64,000 nt of DNA from CAIODY01 sp046051225 (GTDB lineage Bacteria; Bacteroidota; Bacteroidia; Chitinophagales; CAIODY01), in assembly GCA_046051225.1 (NCBI GenBank), contig JBJOOR010000014.1:41547-105546 (forward strand), given 5' to 3'. Under the pieces are notes generated by a model. The model saw only the letters and a program-made list of their open reading frames with translations, did no database searches and was not told the DNA's origin. A program made the position numbers and the translations under genes. Below are positions 16,456 to 25,279 of the stretch, piece by piece. Every line of letters begins with the position of its first letter. Position 1 is the first letter of the stretch.

Positions 16456-16911
16456 ATGCAACCGCTTTTTATTAAAAACGAAATACTAATTAACGCTTCT
16501 AAAAATATTGTTTGGGATGTGTTAGTTAGACCCGAACATACCAAAAAATATATGTTTGGTTGCGAAACAGTTTCGGATTGGAATGTAGGCAGTTCGCTAC
16601 TTTGGAAGGGAAGTTATGAAGGCAACGAAATGGTTTTTGTAAAGGGGAATATCGTAGAATTAGCGCCCAATGAATTATTGGTTTACACCGTTATCGACCC
16701 AAATAATACAGCTATGATTGATGTCCCCGAAAATTATTTAATCGTTACTTATTCATTAGTTGAAGAAAATAATCAAACTAAATTAACTGTAACACAAGGC
16801 GATTATAATAAAGTATTAGAAGGCGAAAAAAGATACAAAGAATCGTACAATAATGGCGAAGGTTGGAATCCGATTTTAGTAGAAATAAAAAAAGTGGCTG
16901 AAAGTATTTAA
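16456..16911 (+). CDS. SRPBCC (START-like / AHSA1-type) domain protein
   Basis: 151 residues, one compact domain. It begins with the typical first strand EILINASKNIVWDVLVRPEHTKKYMFG and continues with the SDWNVGSSLLWKG and LTVTQGDYN elements of activator-of-Hsp90-like (AHSA1) SRPBCC proteins. These bind hydrophobic ligands or act as cochaperone-like factors; no specific substrate can be inferred. It follows the pit gene by 3 nt and converges on the acetyltransferase gene, sharing two bases of their stop codons. Confidence 0.85.
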   Translation: MQPLFIKNEILINASKNIVWDVLVRPEHTKKYMFGCETVSDWNVGSSLLWKGSYEGNEMVFVKGNIVELAPNELLVYTVIDPNNTAMIDVPENYLIVTYSLVEENNQTKLTVTQGDYNKVLEGEKRYKESYNNGEGWNPILVEIKKVAESI

Positions 16912-17414
16912 ACCGATTTTTCGTAATACATCAGCAATTCATCATCCATTGTAATTTCCTTTTTAAAATGCAAGCCTAATCTTTCAATTAATTTTATGGA
17001 AGATTGATTTTCGGCAATGGTAATGGCTGCAATAGTTTCTATTTGCAATTTTTCTTTTGCAAAATTTAAAGTAGCATAGGCAGCTTCAAAAGCAAAACCT
17101 TGCTTATTGTAAATGGGTAAAAATGCAAATCCGATATCTATAAATTCTAATTCATCACGTTTTATTAAGCCACATAATCCTATTAAATTTTTGTTGTTTT
17201 TTAATTCAACAGCCCAAAAACCAAAACCATTTTTTTGCGAATAATCATTCAATTTATTAATGTATTGCAAGGCATCATTTGTTGAATGAATATTTCTATT
17301 GCCAATATATTTTAGCCAACCTTCGGTGTTTAATAACTTAATAATAAACTGTGCATCTTGCGTCGAAAACTCACGAATGGTAAGTCTTTCGGTTTCAAAT
17401 ATTATTTTCATCAT
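16908..17414 (-). CDS. GNAT family N-acetyltransferase (RimJ/RimL type)
   Basis: 168 residues. Starts IIFETERLTIREFSTQDAQFIIKLLNTEGWLKYIG, the classical opening of the Acetyltransf_3 (RimJ/RimL) group, with FGFWAVELKNNKNLIGLCGLI, IGFAFLPIYNKQGFAFEAAY (acetyl-CoA loop region) and AITIAENQSSIKLIERLGL. Probably transfers acetyl from acetyl-CoA to a protein N-terminus or small amine; substrate unknown. Two consecutive ATGs (17414 and 17411) are possible starts. It is convergent with the SRPBCC gene and divergent from exbB across a strong inverted repeat. Confidence 0.9.
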   Translation of the reverse strand: MMKIIFETERLTIREFSTQDAQFIIKLLNTEGWLKYIGNRNIHSTNDALQYINKLNDYSQKNGFGFWAVELKNNKNLIGLCGLIKRDELEFIDIGFAFLPIYNKQGFAFEAAYATLNFAKEKLQIETIAAITIAENQSSIKLIERLGLHFKKEITMDDELLMYYEKSV

Positions 17415-17470
17415 TCATTTTTAATGGATGCAAAATAATAAAACAAATTTCAACTCGTTTCGTATCATGT

Positions 17471-17557
17471 AATTAGCATCTTCGAAAATTCACAACTCCT
17501 CTCTGTAGGATAGGATAAAGTTAGGTCATAAAAGAGTAATTTTCGAAGATGCTAATT
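17471..17557. repeat. Perfect 20-bp inverted repeat with 47-bp centre
   Basis: Left arm AATTAGCATCTTCGAAAATT (17471-17490) is exactly complementary to the right arm at 17538-17557. Inside the arms ACTC (17495-17498) can also pair with GAGT (17534-17537), so an RNA copy would fold into a 24-bp stem with one 4-nt bulge. No T-run follows, so it is not a standard terminator. It lies in the divergent gap between the acetyltransferase and exbB. It could be a miniature mobile element, an operator or a structured leader; no second copy is seen in this window. Confidence 0.8.
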
Positions 17558-17670
17558 GTAGTTTTCATTATACAAGCATTTTCAATTAGTTTATAAAAAC
17601 AAACAATCAAAGCCTTAAGTGCAGTGGCTTCAAATTATTTTTACCTACATAATTTTAAAATAAAAAAGCA

Positions 17671-18369
17671 ATGTTAAATATAGTATTAGATGTAGTTGAT
17701 TCATCAAAACAAATAGCACAAGCAGTAGCAAACGTGGCTGCGCCCGAACATTTAAGTTTGTTCGATTTAATTATGAAAGGTGGATGGATAATGGTTCCTA
17801 TCGCCATTTTATTGTTCATTGCTATCTATTTTGTAACCGAAAGATTTTTAGTAATTAATAAAGCTGGTAAGTTAGAAGATAATTTTATGGCTACTATTAA
17901 AGACCATATTACCAATGGTAATTTGCAAGGTGCAAAATCTTATTGCAAAGGTAGTGCTTCGCCCATTGCCCGTGTTATTGAAAAAGGTGTAAGCCGAATT
18001 GGAAAACCCATTAAAGAAATTGAACGCAGTATGGAAAATGTAGCCAAACTGGAGATATATAAAATGGAACGTTTTTTAATCGTGCTATCTATTGTAGCTG
18101 GTATTGCGCCTATGTTTGGGTTCTTGGGTACAATTGTAGGTATGATGAAATTATTTGTTGATATTTCGAATGTAAATAATCCTTCATTAAATACCATTGC
18201 AGGTGGTATTAATATTAAAATGGTAACAGCCGCTTCGGGTTTAATTGTTTCCATTTTTGCATTTATTGGTTACCAAATTTTAAATAGTATGATTGATAAA
18301 GTGGTAAATAAAATTGAAACCGCATCATTTGAATTTTTAGACTTGTTACAAGAACCAACTGAAAAATAA
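17671..18369 (+). CDS. exbB: ExbB/TolQ/MotA-family proton channel protein
   Basis: 232 residues. A hydrophobic helix follows LFDLIMKGGWIMVPIAILLFIAIYFV, then a cytoplasmic domain, then the conserved pair of helices with GIAPMFGFLGTIVGMMKLF and MVTAASGLIVSIFAFIGYQILN. Together with ExbD and TonB it turns the proton gradient into mechanical work for outer-membrane receptors (SusC-like or siderophore type). Its stop is directly followed by the exbD ATG. Confidence 0.93.
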   Translation: MLNIVLDVVDSSKQIAQAVANVAAPEHLSLFDLIMKGGWIMVPIAILLFIAIYFVTERFLVINKAGKLEDNFMATIKDHITNGNLQGAKSYCKGSASPIARVIEKGVSRIGKPIKEIERSMENVAKLEIYKMERFLIVLSIVAGIAPMFGFLGTIVGMMKLFVDISNVNNPSLNTIAGGINIKMVTAASGLIVSIFAFIGYQILNSMIDKVVNKIETASFEFLDLLQEPTEK

Positions 18370-18771
18370 ATGAATTTATCCAGACGAAATAAAAGCCGCC
18401 ATATCGAAATTTATACCCACTCGATGAGTGATATACTTTTCTTTTTATTGTTTTTCTTTTTGATTGCTTTTACATTAGCAAACCCAAATGTTATAAAATT
18501 AACTTTACCAAAAGCCGATACCAACACATCAGCCAAACAAACGGTAGTAGTTAGTATTGATGCCGATAAAAACTTTTCGGTGGGTACAAAACCTGTGGCA
18601 TTTAGCGATTTAGAAAATGAAATAAAACCATTTTTAGGAAATCAAACCGATCCTGCAATAGTTATTAATGCTGATAAATCGGTGCCGATTGAAGAAGTGG
18701 TAAAAGTGATGAATGTGGCTAAAAACTTAAAAGTAAAAGTGGTATTGGCTACCAAACCAATAAATGAATAA
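18370..18771 (+). CDS. exbD: ExbD/TolR-family biopolymer transport protein
   Basis: 133 residues. One N-terminal membrane helix (MSDILFFLLFFFLIAFTLA) carries the essential aspartate (D21), followed by a periplasmic domain with VVVSIDADKNFSVG and AIVINADKSVPIEEVVKVMNVAK, the usual ExbD fold. It starts immediately after the exbB stop. Only one ExbD copy is present; many Bacteroidota carry two in tandem. Confidence 0.92.
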   Translation: MNLSRRNKSRHIEIYTHSMSDILFFLLFFFLIAFTLANPNVIKLTLPKADTNTSAKQTVVVSIDADKNFSVGTKPVAFSDLENEIKPFLGNQTDPAIVINADKSVPIEEVVKVMNVAKNLKVKVVLATKPINE

Positions 18772-18832
18772 GCAATAAAATTGTGGAATATTTTAATTCA
18801 TGAATCTGAATGAAAAATATTTCTGAAATAAA

Positions 18833-19699
18833 ATGACAACAACCGACGAATTAAAATATCGCTATCAATCTGCTGGAATAACTATTTCAATTGCTATTGT
18901 ATTGATATTGTTGTTGTATTTTATTCCATACTCAATTGGTAAAATTGCCGAGCCACAAGAAGAAATGGGCATGCTTGTTAATTTAGGAAATAGCGCTGAT
19001 GGTAGTGGCAATATTCAACCCATTAGCGATGCCGATAAAACGGAAGAAAGCAATGCTAAAAATCATTCGTCGGCGGCTACACAAACCCCCGATGCTGTAA
19101 ACACACAAGAAACTGAAGATGCTCCATCGGTTGAAAATCATAAATTAACCAATCAAAAAATAAAACCGATTAAGGAGAAGCCAATCGAGAATCCAAAACC
19201 TGATCCTGCAAAAATTGAAGCCGAAAGAATTGCTAAAGAATTGGCTGAAAAAAAAGCCAAGCAAGATGCTTTTAGAAATAAGCTGAAAGGTGCTATGAAC
19301 AACGCTAATAAATCTGTAAGCGAAGGCGAAGGTAAAGGAAATGCAGACCAAGGTGTAGTAAACGGCGACCCTAATGCAAAGAATCATTTTGGTGAAAATA
19401 CAGGACCAGGAACGGCTGGTGCAGGTTGGAGTATAAAAGGTAAAATTGGTTCAAGAGGTGTAAGAAAACGCCCTTCAATTATTGATAATTCGAAAGAAGA
19501 AGGAAAAATTGCTATAAACATTACTGTTGATGACCAAGGCAATGTAATCAATGCAAAATTTACCGAAAAAGGTTCAACCAATACAAGTGCATATTTAAGA
19601 GGATTGGCGTTAAAAGCTGCTAAAGAAATTAAATTTAACCCTAAGCAAGACGCCGATGATGAATCGGGGACTATAATTTTTAGATTTAAAAATAATTAA
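18833..19699 (+). CDS. tonB: TonB-like energy transducer
   Basis: 288 residues. N-terminal cytoplasmic stub and one TM (ITISIAIVLILLLYFIPY), then a long charged, low-complexity periplasmic spacer rich in E, K, P and A (ENPKPDPAKIEAERIAKELAEKKAK, coiled-coil-like), then a C-terminal TonB-type domain (GKIAINITVDDQGNVINAKF ... ALKAAKEIKFNPKQ ... GTIIFRFKN). It completes the exbB-exbD-tonB operon and ends at a strong bidirectional terminator facing the OmpH gene. Confidence 0.88.
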   Translation: MTTTDELKYRYQSAGITISIAIVLILLLYFIPYSIGKIAEPQEEMGMLVNLGNSADGSGNIQPISDADKTEESNAKNHSSAATQTPDAVNTQETEDAPSVENHKLTNQKIKPIKEKPIENPKPDPAKIEAERIAKELAEKKAKQDAFRNKLKGAMNNANKSVSEGEGKGNADQGVVNGDPNAKNHFGENTGPGTAGAGWSIKGKIGSRGVRKRPSIIDNSKEEGKIAINITVDDQGNVINAKFTEKGSTNTSAYLRGLALKAAKEIKFNPKQDADDESGTIIFRFKNN

Positions 19700-19733
19700 A
19701 ATATAGTTAAATACACGAAATTCTAAAACATGA

Positions 19734-19780
19734 TTGCAATAAAAAAGCCGATACAATTTGTATCGGCTTTTTTATTGCAA
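19734..19780 (+). terminator. Bidirectional terminator between tonB and ompH
   Basis: Perfect 21-bp stem (19734-19754 with 19760-19780) around a 5-nt loop; GC-rich core GCCGATAC flanked by A6 and T6 runs. It serves the two convergent transcripts. Confidence 0.92.
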
Positions 19781-19789
19781 GAGAAAAAA

Positions 19790-20365
19790 TTATTTTTTAG
19801 GTGCTGGCTGAATAACTTTAGCTGGTGTGCCATTAGCTGGTGCAACTGGCGTAGGCGCAGTAATATTCAATTCTTTTTTCACCAATTCCATAATATTATC
19901 ACTGTCTTGTGCATATAAAAAAGCACCTACACTTGTATCAAATACATAAGCATAGCCATTTTTCTTAGCTACATCTTTAATAGCCGATTCTGCTTTTTTC
20001 AAAATGGGGTTATATAATTCTTCTTTTTTCGCAGCCACTTTTTCTTGAGCCGATTGTTGAAAATCTTGAATCAATTTTTCTTTCTGTCCAATTTCCTTTT
20101 GTTTAATTTCTTTAACAGGATCAGTCATCAATTTTTCTTTAGTTTGATAATCCTGAACCATAGCTTGGTAATCAGCAACCATCGATTTCATTTGTTCTTC
20201 TAATGATTTTTGATAAGTTTCTAACTGTGCATCTGCATCTTTTAAACCTGGCATCATTTGAATTAATTCGCCCGAATTAATATGACCAAATTTTGGAGAT
20301 TGGGCAAATGATTTTGTACTAAATAATGTTGCAATGGTAATGGCGATAACTAAAATTTTTTTCAT
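19790..20365 (-). CDS. OmpH/Skp family periplasmic chaperone
   Basis: 191 residues. Signal peptide MKKILVIAITIATLFSTKSFAQ; mature part begins with KFGHINSGELIQMMPGLKDADAQLETYQKSLEEQMKSM, the OmpH start followed by a long coiled coil, then AYVFDTSVGAFLYAQDSDNIMELVKKEL, the family's C-terminal core. The tail is proline/alanine rich. Skp-like proteins hold unfolded outer-membrane proteins in the periplasm. It is transcribed alone from a -7 box at 20417-20424. Confidence 0.92.
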   Translation of the reverse strand: MKKILVIAITIATLFSTKSFAQSPKFGHINSGELIQMMPGLKDADAQLETYQKSLEEQMKSMVADYQAMVQDYQTKEKLMTDPVKEIKQKEIGQKEKLIQDFQQSAQEKVAAKKEELYNPILKKAESAIKDVAKKNGYAYVFDTSVGAFLYAQDSDNIMELVKKELNITAPTPVAPANGTPAKVIQPAPKK

Positions 20366-20416
20366 TTTTTTGTTGGATATATTTTGTTTGTTTTTTGTTC
20401 AGATTTTTTGCGGTGG

Positions 20417-20424
20417 CAAATGTA
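20417..20424 (-). promoter_or_regulatory. -7 box TACATTTG for ompH
   Basis: TAnnTTTG match giving a 5' leader of about 45-50 nt before the ATG at 20365. Confidence 0.5.
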
Positions 20425-20536
20425 AGTAAAAAAAAGTGAGCCTATTATTTTTTCCTTTACTCTATAAACTCATCAATGATGCCATTTATTATGCGATATT
20501 AATTTTATTACTTAATAATATTTGAATTCAAAAAAA

Positions 20537-21697
20537 TCATAAACTGTATTTTAGTTTTATAAAATCAATAGCTCTTATGAAAATGGGTTTATACCATAGT
20601 GTATAAGGTGCCGTATCTGATATGATATAATAAGCTGGAAATAGAAAGCAAATGATAGCAATAGTTAAAAATAAATATCGCCATTCGCCACTATTTAATT
20701 TATTTTTTAAAATTAATACTGCTATAAAAATAAGTGGAAAAATATAAGCTCCGCTTCTAGTTTTATCAAATACTAAAATAGATGAAAGTGTAAATATTCC
20801 TATTATCAACAATAAAATAAAAGTTTTTAAATATTGTTTTTGATAAATCAGAAACAATCCTAACACTATAATTAACAACCAATATCCTTCTAAAAATGTC
20901 CACATTGCCATACCCCAAAAATCAGTATCTGCTAATACTTTGGTAATAGTTGTACCGCCAGTTTTTGTGTGTAAATTAAAAATTAATTGAATCGTTAATC
21001 TTAAAATTATTGCAATCAAAATTCCTAAGAATACAGCAATGGACGATTTATGTTTTTTGAAACTAAATGAAATTTCATTTTCGGAATTTAAAATTACATG
21101 AAATAAAAAAACCAAACAGCATGATAAATAGGCTCTTTCATCAGTAAAACAAGCTAATATTATACTACTTAAAATGATGAAATTATTTCGGGAAAGAATG
21201 GCTGTTAGAATAAAAAAATAAGCAATGCCATCAAACCAAGTATTAATATCGGTAAAGCCTGCATGACCTACATAAATAAAAGTAAAACCAATTGTGCCTA
21301 ATACAGCAATGGTTTTATCATCTAATAATTTTAAGAACACTTGAAGCAAGAAGAATAAAAACAAAAAATTTATTATCCACATAAATGCTACTGTAGCCCA
21401 ATTATTAAACTGAAATATTTTGGCTATTAATGGAACCGTAATTCTAAAAGTTTTTTTTGCAGCATGCGATGCATCATTGTATGGTGGCTGCTTAAATAAA
21501 TTTTCTTTTTTGAAATTATAGCTTTCCCAATTTTCATTTTTAAAAGCTGTAGGCAAATAAAAAAAAGCACCTGTTGAAAATATAAAAGAGGCAATGGTTA
21601 AAATTAATGTGGTTTTCCATTTCCAATATTTACTATTTGAAAATGTATGAATGGGGTTAAAAATAAATTGCTCAAGAGATTGGAATAAAAAACTCAT
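20537..21697 (-). CDS. Polytopic membrane protein of the glycan cluster
   Basis: 386 residues, about ten hydrophobic helices. Not assignable to a named family by eye. Loop motifs include FTDINTWFDGIAYFF and ACFTDERAYLS; the latter resembles the F-T-D/E-R-x loop in Bacteroidota EpsG/Wzy-like or GT-C-like proteins, but this is weak. It is the last gene of a four-gene minus-strand set (GT2, GT39-like, epimerase, this gene), 23 nt after the epimerase, so a role in sugar polymer assembly or export is the best guess. Confidence 0.6.
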   Translation of the reverse strand: MSFLFQSLEQFIFNPIHTFSNSKYWKWKTTLILTIASFIFSTGAFFYLPTAFKNENWESYNFKKENLFKQPPYNDASHAAKKTFRITVPLIAKIFQFNNWATVAFMWIINFLFLFFLLQVFLKLLDDKTIAVLGTIGFTFIYVGHAGFTDINTWFDGIAYFFILTAILSRNNFIILSSIILACFTDERAYLSCCLVFLFHVILNSENEISFSFKKHKSSIAVFLGILIAIILRLTIQLIFNLHTKTGGTTITKVLADTDFWGMAMWTFLEGYWLLIIVLGLFLIYQKQYLKTFILLLIIGIFTLSSILVFDKTRSGAYIFPLIFIAVLILKNKLNSGEWRYLFLTIAIICFLFPAYYIISDTAPYTLWYKPIFIRAIDFIKLKYSL

Positions 21698-21719
21698 AAT
21701 TTAAATGGTTCAATTTTTT

Positions 21720-22787
21720 TTAAGAAATAATGGGTTCTAATTTTTCTTCATTTTCTTTTATCCAATCGTATATTTCTTGCATAATTTGTTTTACGCCAAT
21801 CTGTGGTTTCCAGCCTGTAGCTTCTGTTATTGCTGTATTGTCAGTTATATAAACTCTTATATCAGCTTGCCTATTTTCAAGTATTGGTTTAATCGGAATT
21901 ATATTTCCAGTGATGCTACTGCAAATGTTGGTTAGTTCTAAAAGCGATGTGCTTACACTTTCGCCACCACCTACATTAAATATTTTACCATTTACTTTTT
22001 CCATATCGTGCATTTGTATATCAATCAATCTATACAAATCTGTTACGTGCAAAATATCTCTTATTTGTTTACCAGTGCCACCGTATCCATTATAAGTCAA
22101 TTGTTTTTTCCAAAAATGTTTTGCCATCCAAAGTACTACTACGCCTTGATCGGCTTTGCCCATTTGCCATGGACCTGTTAAAACACCACATCTATTTATT
22201 ACTGTTTTAATATTCATAAACTGGTTGTATTCCTGAATAATTAATTCGGAAGCTAACTTTGTAGCACCATACAACGAACGAAAACCTTTTAATGAAAAAT
22301 CTTCATTTAAACCATTTTTTGAAATGCCAGGCATTGATTGATTTGAAGATACTGTGAATCGAGTAGCATCTTCTGTAAATTCAATTTTTTCAATATTTTC
22401 AATTGGGTAAACTCGGCTTGTTGATAGAAAGATAAAATCGCTTTTATGTTTTGCTGCAAAGGATAAGCAATTTAATGTACCTACTAAATTTGTGTTTAAT
22501 AAATAATCGGGTGATGAGCTTAAACCTGCTAAAACCGAAGGTTCGGCAGATGCTTCTATTACAGTATCGCAGGCTGTAATGGCTTCAAAATCTTCTTTGT
22601 TTCTAATATCGCCATGTACAAAATTAATACCTGCCAAAGCTAATCTAGGTATATTTAATTCGCTTCCTTTTCGCTTTAAATTATCCATACAGAATATTTC
22701 ATACAATGGATAATTCTTTTTTAACAATAATGCTAATGAACTGCCTACAAAGCCTGCTCCACCTGTAATAAGAATTTTTTTTGCCAT
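21720..22787 (-). CDS. NAD-dependent epimerase, CDP-paratose 2-epimerase-like
   Basis: 355 residues, extended short-chain dehydrogenase fold. NAD site ITGGAGFVGSSLA (residues 7-19), catalytic S-Y-K with STSRVYP and YGATK, and the features LKRKGSELNIPRLALAGINFVHGDIRNKEDF and GTGKQIRDILHVTDLYRL, which recall CDP-paratose/tyvelose 2-epimerases. It would modify a nucleotide-activated hexose for the glycan made by neighbouring glycosyltransferases. The exact sugar is not certain; other UDP- or CDP-sugar epimerases share this fold. Confidence 0.82.
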   Translation of the reverse strand: MAKKILITGGAGFVGSSLALLLKKNYPLYEIFCMDNLKRKGSELNIPRLALAGINFVHGDIRNKEDFEAITACDTVIEASAEPSVLAGLSSSPDYLLNTNLVGTLNCLSFAAKHKSDFIFLSTSRVYPIENIEKIEFTEDATRFTVSSNQSMPGISKNGLNEDFSLKGFRSLYGATKLASELIIQEYNQFMNIKTVINRCGVLTGPWQMGKADQGVVVLWMAKHFWKKQLTYNGYGGTGKQIRDILHVTDLYRLIDIQMHDMEKVNGKIFNVGGGESVSTSLLELTNICSSITGNIIPIKPILENRQADIRVYITDNTAITEATGWKPQIGVKQIMQEIYDWIKENEEKLEPIIS

Positions 22788-22842
22788 ATTTTTATACTAT
22801 TTTTATTGAATTATGTTGAAGGAAATGATTGATATTTAGTCT

Positions 22843-24294
22843 TTAATGCTTGGGTTTTAATTTTAAAAAAATGGTTTGAATAATGATTGCTGCTGGAATT
22901 AACAACAAAACATCTACTGGCAATAAGTACCTCATTTCAATATTTCTTAATTGTGGCATTGTACCAAAACAAATTAAAAAATACCAACCCAAAAAATTTA
23001 TCAGAATGAATAAAAATGGTTTTTTATCAAGCTTCGATTTTAATAAAATCCATATACAAGCAAATAATCCTATTAGCAATAATATGCTACGATAAAAAAA
23101 TATAATGGGTACTAATTTCAATATCGGCGATTGTGTTCTGGATGTAGATAGCTGACTTTTAAAAAAGCATTTAGTAAGATTTTCTAATGGCAATGTAACC
23201 CAATAATGATAGGCATTTTGTTTTATCTGATGTTCACGTAGTAATAAAAATGTTTTAGCAATTTCAGTATCACATGCGGTATCATTTGGCGATAATCGAT
23301 GCCCTTGCCAATAGCCACTCCAACAGCTAAATGCATAACTACAATGTTGTGCTTTATAAATAGCATTCATTAATATTGCCGAATCGGCAGGCACAGCAAA
23401 TGCGGCTTTATCAATTGTGAATTTTTCATTGCGCATAATGTTTGTCCAAGCTGGATCCCACTTGCTTTGCACTGAATAAATATATTGCATATAGTTTACC
23501 GTGGCATCATTCCATACGCCGCCGCTTCCTCTTAAATCTTGAAATAAAATTATTTTATGATGAAACAAATAATTGCGCATTGGATATAATCCGTAGGTAA
23601 ATAAAATTGTTATACTCATTATACTTATGCATCTCAAAAAATAGATAAAATTTTTACGTTGATAAATTAATTCTATTAACCCAATTATTGGAATGGTTAA
23701 AATAGTTTGTGGTCGAATCAATGTACCTATTCCAATTGATAAGCCAACCCAAAACCACTTGTGTTTCGATTCTGATTTCGAGTAAAAATATAACGTTAAC
23801 AAAGAACATAATGCGCCTAATGAATCGCTCATTAAAACAGGGCACCATAAAATAATGATGGGATGTGTGGCGTATAAAAAACCGAGCAAAATTCCAGTAG
23901 TTTCATTCCAAATATTTTTTCCAATTTTGTAAATTAAATAAATGGAATACACATCTAGCAATATTTGAATAATGCATATAATATATAAATTTTGAGGTTC
24001 GCCTGTAAGTAAAGTAATTAATCCAACAAAAAAAGAATAGCCTGGCATTCGGCTGTAGTAGCCCAGTTCATGGTTTAGGTTAACTGTATAAGCACCATGA
24101 TAAATAAGATTTTTAAATGAAATCAATGAAGCTCCAAAATCGCCACCACTAAAAAATATAGTTTCCATTCCAAGATATGCTCTTGCAAAAATGGGAGAGA
24201 AAAAAAACAAATAAATAAGCCTGAGAATAAAACCAAGTACAAGCAAAAAAATAATGGTTCTTTTTTCAGATGAAAAGAATATTTTTTTAATCAT
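22843..24294 (-). CDS. GT39/ArnT-like membrane glycosyltransferase
   Basis: About 483 residues, roughly eleven TM helices. The N-terminal part has the PMT/ArnT layout: first TM, then GGDFGASLISFKNLIYHGAYTVNLNHELGYYSRMPGYSFFVGLI with the R-x-P-G-Y-S motif, and LYATHPIIILWCPVLMSDSLGALCSLLTLYFY. Such enzymes move a sugar from a polyprenyl phosphate donor onto a periplasmic acceptor. The ATG (24292-24294) overlaps the GT2 stop in an ATGA, so it is translationally coupled to GT2, which would supply the lipid-linked sugar. The TTG at 24300 is not needed as a start. Confidence 0.78.
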   Translation of the reverse strand: MIKKIFFSSEKRTIIFLLVLGFILRLIYLFFFSPIFARAYLGMETIFFSGGDFGASLISFKNLIYHGAYTVNLNHELGYYSRMPGYSFFVGLITLLTGEPQNLYIICIIQILLDVYSIYLIYKIGKNIWNETTGILLGFLYATHPIIILWCPVLMSDSLGALCSLLTLYFYSKSESKHKWFWVGLSIGIGTLIRPQTILTIPIIGLIELIYQRKNFIYFLRCISIMSITILFTYGLYPMRNYLFHHKIILFQDLRGSGGVWNDATVNYMQYIYSVQSKWDPAWTNIMRNEKFTIDKAAFAVPADSAILMNAIYKAQHCSYAFSCWSGYWQGHRLSPNDTACDTEIAKTFLLLREHQIKQNAYHYWVTLPLENLTKCFFKSQLSTSRTQSPILKLVPIIFFYRSILLLIGLFACIWILLKSKLDKKPFLFILINFLGWYFLICFGTMPQLRNIEMRYLLPVDVLLLIPAAIIIQTIFLKLKPKH

Positions 24295-25211
24295 TCGCAA
24301 AAATATTTTTTAACTATGAAGATAGAACGGTTCTGTGTTTCGATATAAATACGGTAAACATATTCGCCAATAATTCCTAAAAAAACAAGCTGAACACTTC
24401 CGAAAAAATAGATGCTACTTAAGGTGCTCATCCAACCTGGCGATGCTATGCCCATCATTTTATGAACGATTGAAATTGCCAATACAACCATAAAAGAAAT
24501 TACACCAAACAACCCTGCATAAATGCATAGTTTAATAGGAAAATCTGAAAAAGAAAAAATGGCATTAAATGCTAATGAAAATAATTTCGAGAAATTCATT
24601 TTGGCTTCGCCAGCAGCTCTATCGGGTCTTTCATAATCAACAAAGCCTTGATTAAAGCCAATAAAAAATCTTAAGCCTGGTAAATATCTTGTCTTTTCGG
24701 TTTGAGCTAATAATGCTTCTAATGCAATTTTATTCATTACCGAAAAATTGCCAACATTACTAGGAGCATTTATTTTACTGATTTTATTAAAAATAATATG
24801 GAATAATTTGATGCTCATTTTTTTATTAAATGATTCATTTCTTTCGGTACGCTTGCCATACACTACATCAAAATCTTCATTTTTACATTTCAAATACATC
24901 GGTTCAATTACTGCTGGTGGATCTTGTAAATCGCCATCCATCATGGCAATATAATTTCCTTTTGCATGCGCTAAGCCTGCTGTATAAGCCGATTGATGAC
25001 CAAAATTTCGACTTAACATTACTAATTTTACTTTACTATTATTTTTTCGATTAGCTAAAATTTTAGAAACACTTGAATCTTTACTTCCATCATCCACTAA
25101 AATAATTTCATAATCGGGCGTAATTTTTTCAATTGCCGATACAGTTTCTGAAATTAATTGGTCAATAATTTCTTCTTCATTAAATATTGGTATTACTACA
25201 GATAACTCCAT
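24291..25211 (-). CDS. GT2 polyprenyl-phosphate glycosyltransferase (GtrB/DPM1-like)
   Basis: 306 residues. N-terminal GT-A domain: SVVIPIFNEEEIID, IILVDDGSKDSS, MMDGDLQDPPAVI (the D-x-D-x-Q-D-P motif), VVYGKRTERNE; C-terminal pair of TM helices (CIYAGLFGVISFMVVLAISIV and YFFGSVQLVFLGIIGEYVYRI). This is the GtrB/ArnC/DPM1 type, which loads a sugar onto undecaprenyl phosphate. It heads the glycan operon. Start at ATG 25211; the TTG at 25226 is part of the TATATTTG -7 box. Confidence 0.92.
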   Translation of the reverse strand: MELSVVIPIFNEEEIIDQLISETVSAIEKITPDYEIILVDDGSKDSSVSKILANRKNNSKVKLVMLSRNFGHQSAYTAGLAHAKGNYIAMMDGDLQDPPAVIEPMYLKCKNEDFDVVYGKRTERNESFNKKMSIKLFHIIFNKISKINAPSNVGNFSVMNKIALEALLAQTEKTRYLPGLRFFIGFNQGFVDYERPDRAAGEAKMNFSKLFSLAFNAIFSFSDFPIKLCIYAGLFGVISFMVVLAISIVHKMMGIASPGWMSTLSSIYFFGSVQLVFLGIIGEYVYRIYIETQNRSIFIVKKYFCE

Positions 25212-25223
25212 AATTGATTTTTG

Positions 25224-25231
25224 CAAATATA
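25224..25231 (-). promoter_or_regulatory. -7 box TATATTTG for the glycan operon
   Basis: TAnnTTTG match ending 12 nt before the GT2 ATG. Confidence 0.55.
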
Positions 25232-25279
25232 TATTTTTGATTAGGATAAATAGAACATATCAATCAAATCATTTCATCA

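Noticed and set aside
17471..17557. Invertible promoter (phase-variation switch)
   Set aside because: The arms are long enough, but only 47 bp lie between them and the interior holds no TAnnTTTG promoter in either direction.
20525..25240. O-antigen island acquired by transfer
   Set aside because: The four genes look like a glycan operon, but their base composition matches the neighbours and no mobile genes flank them.
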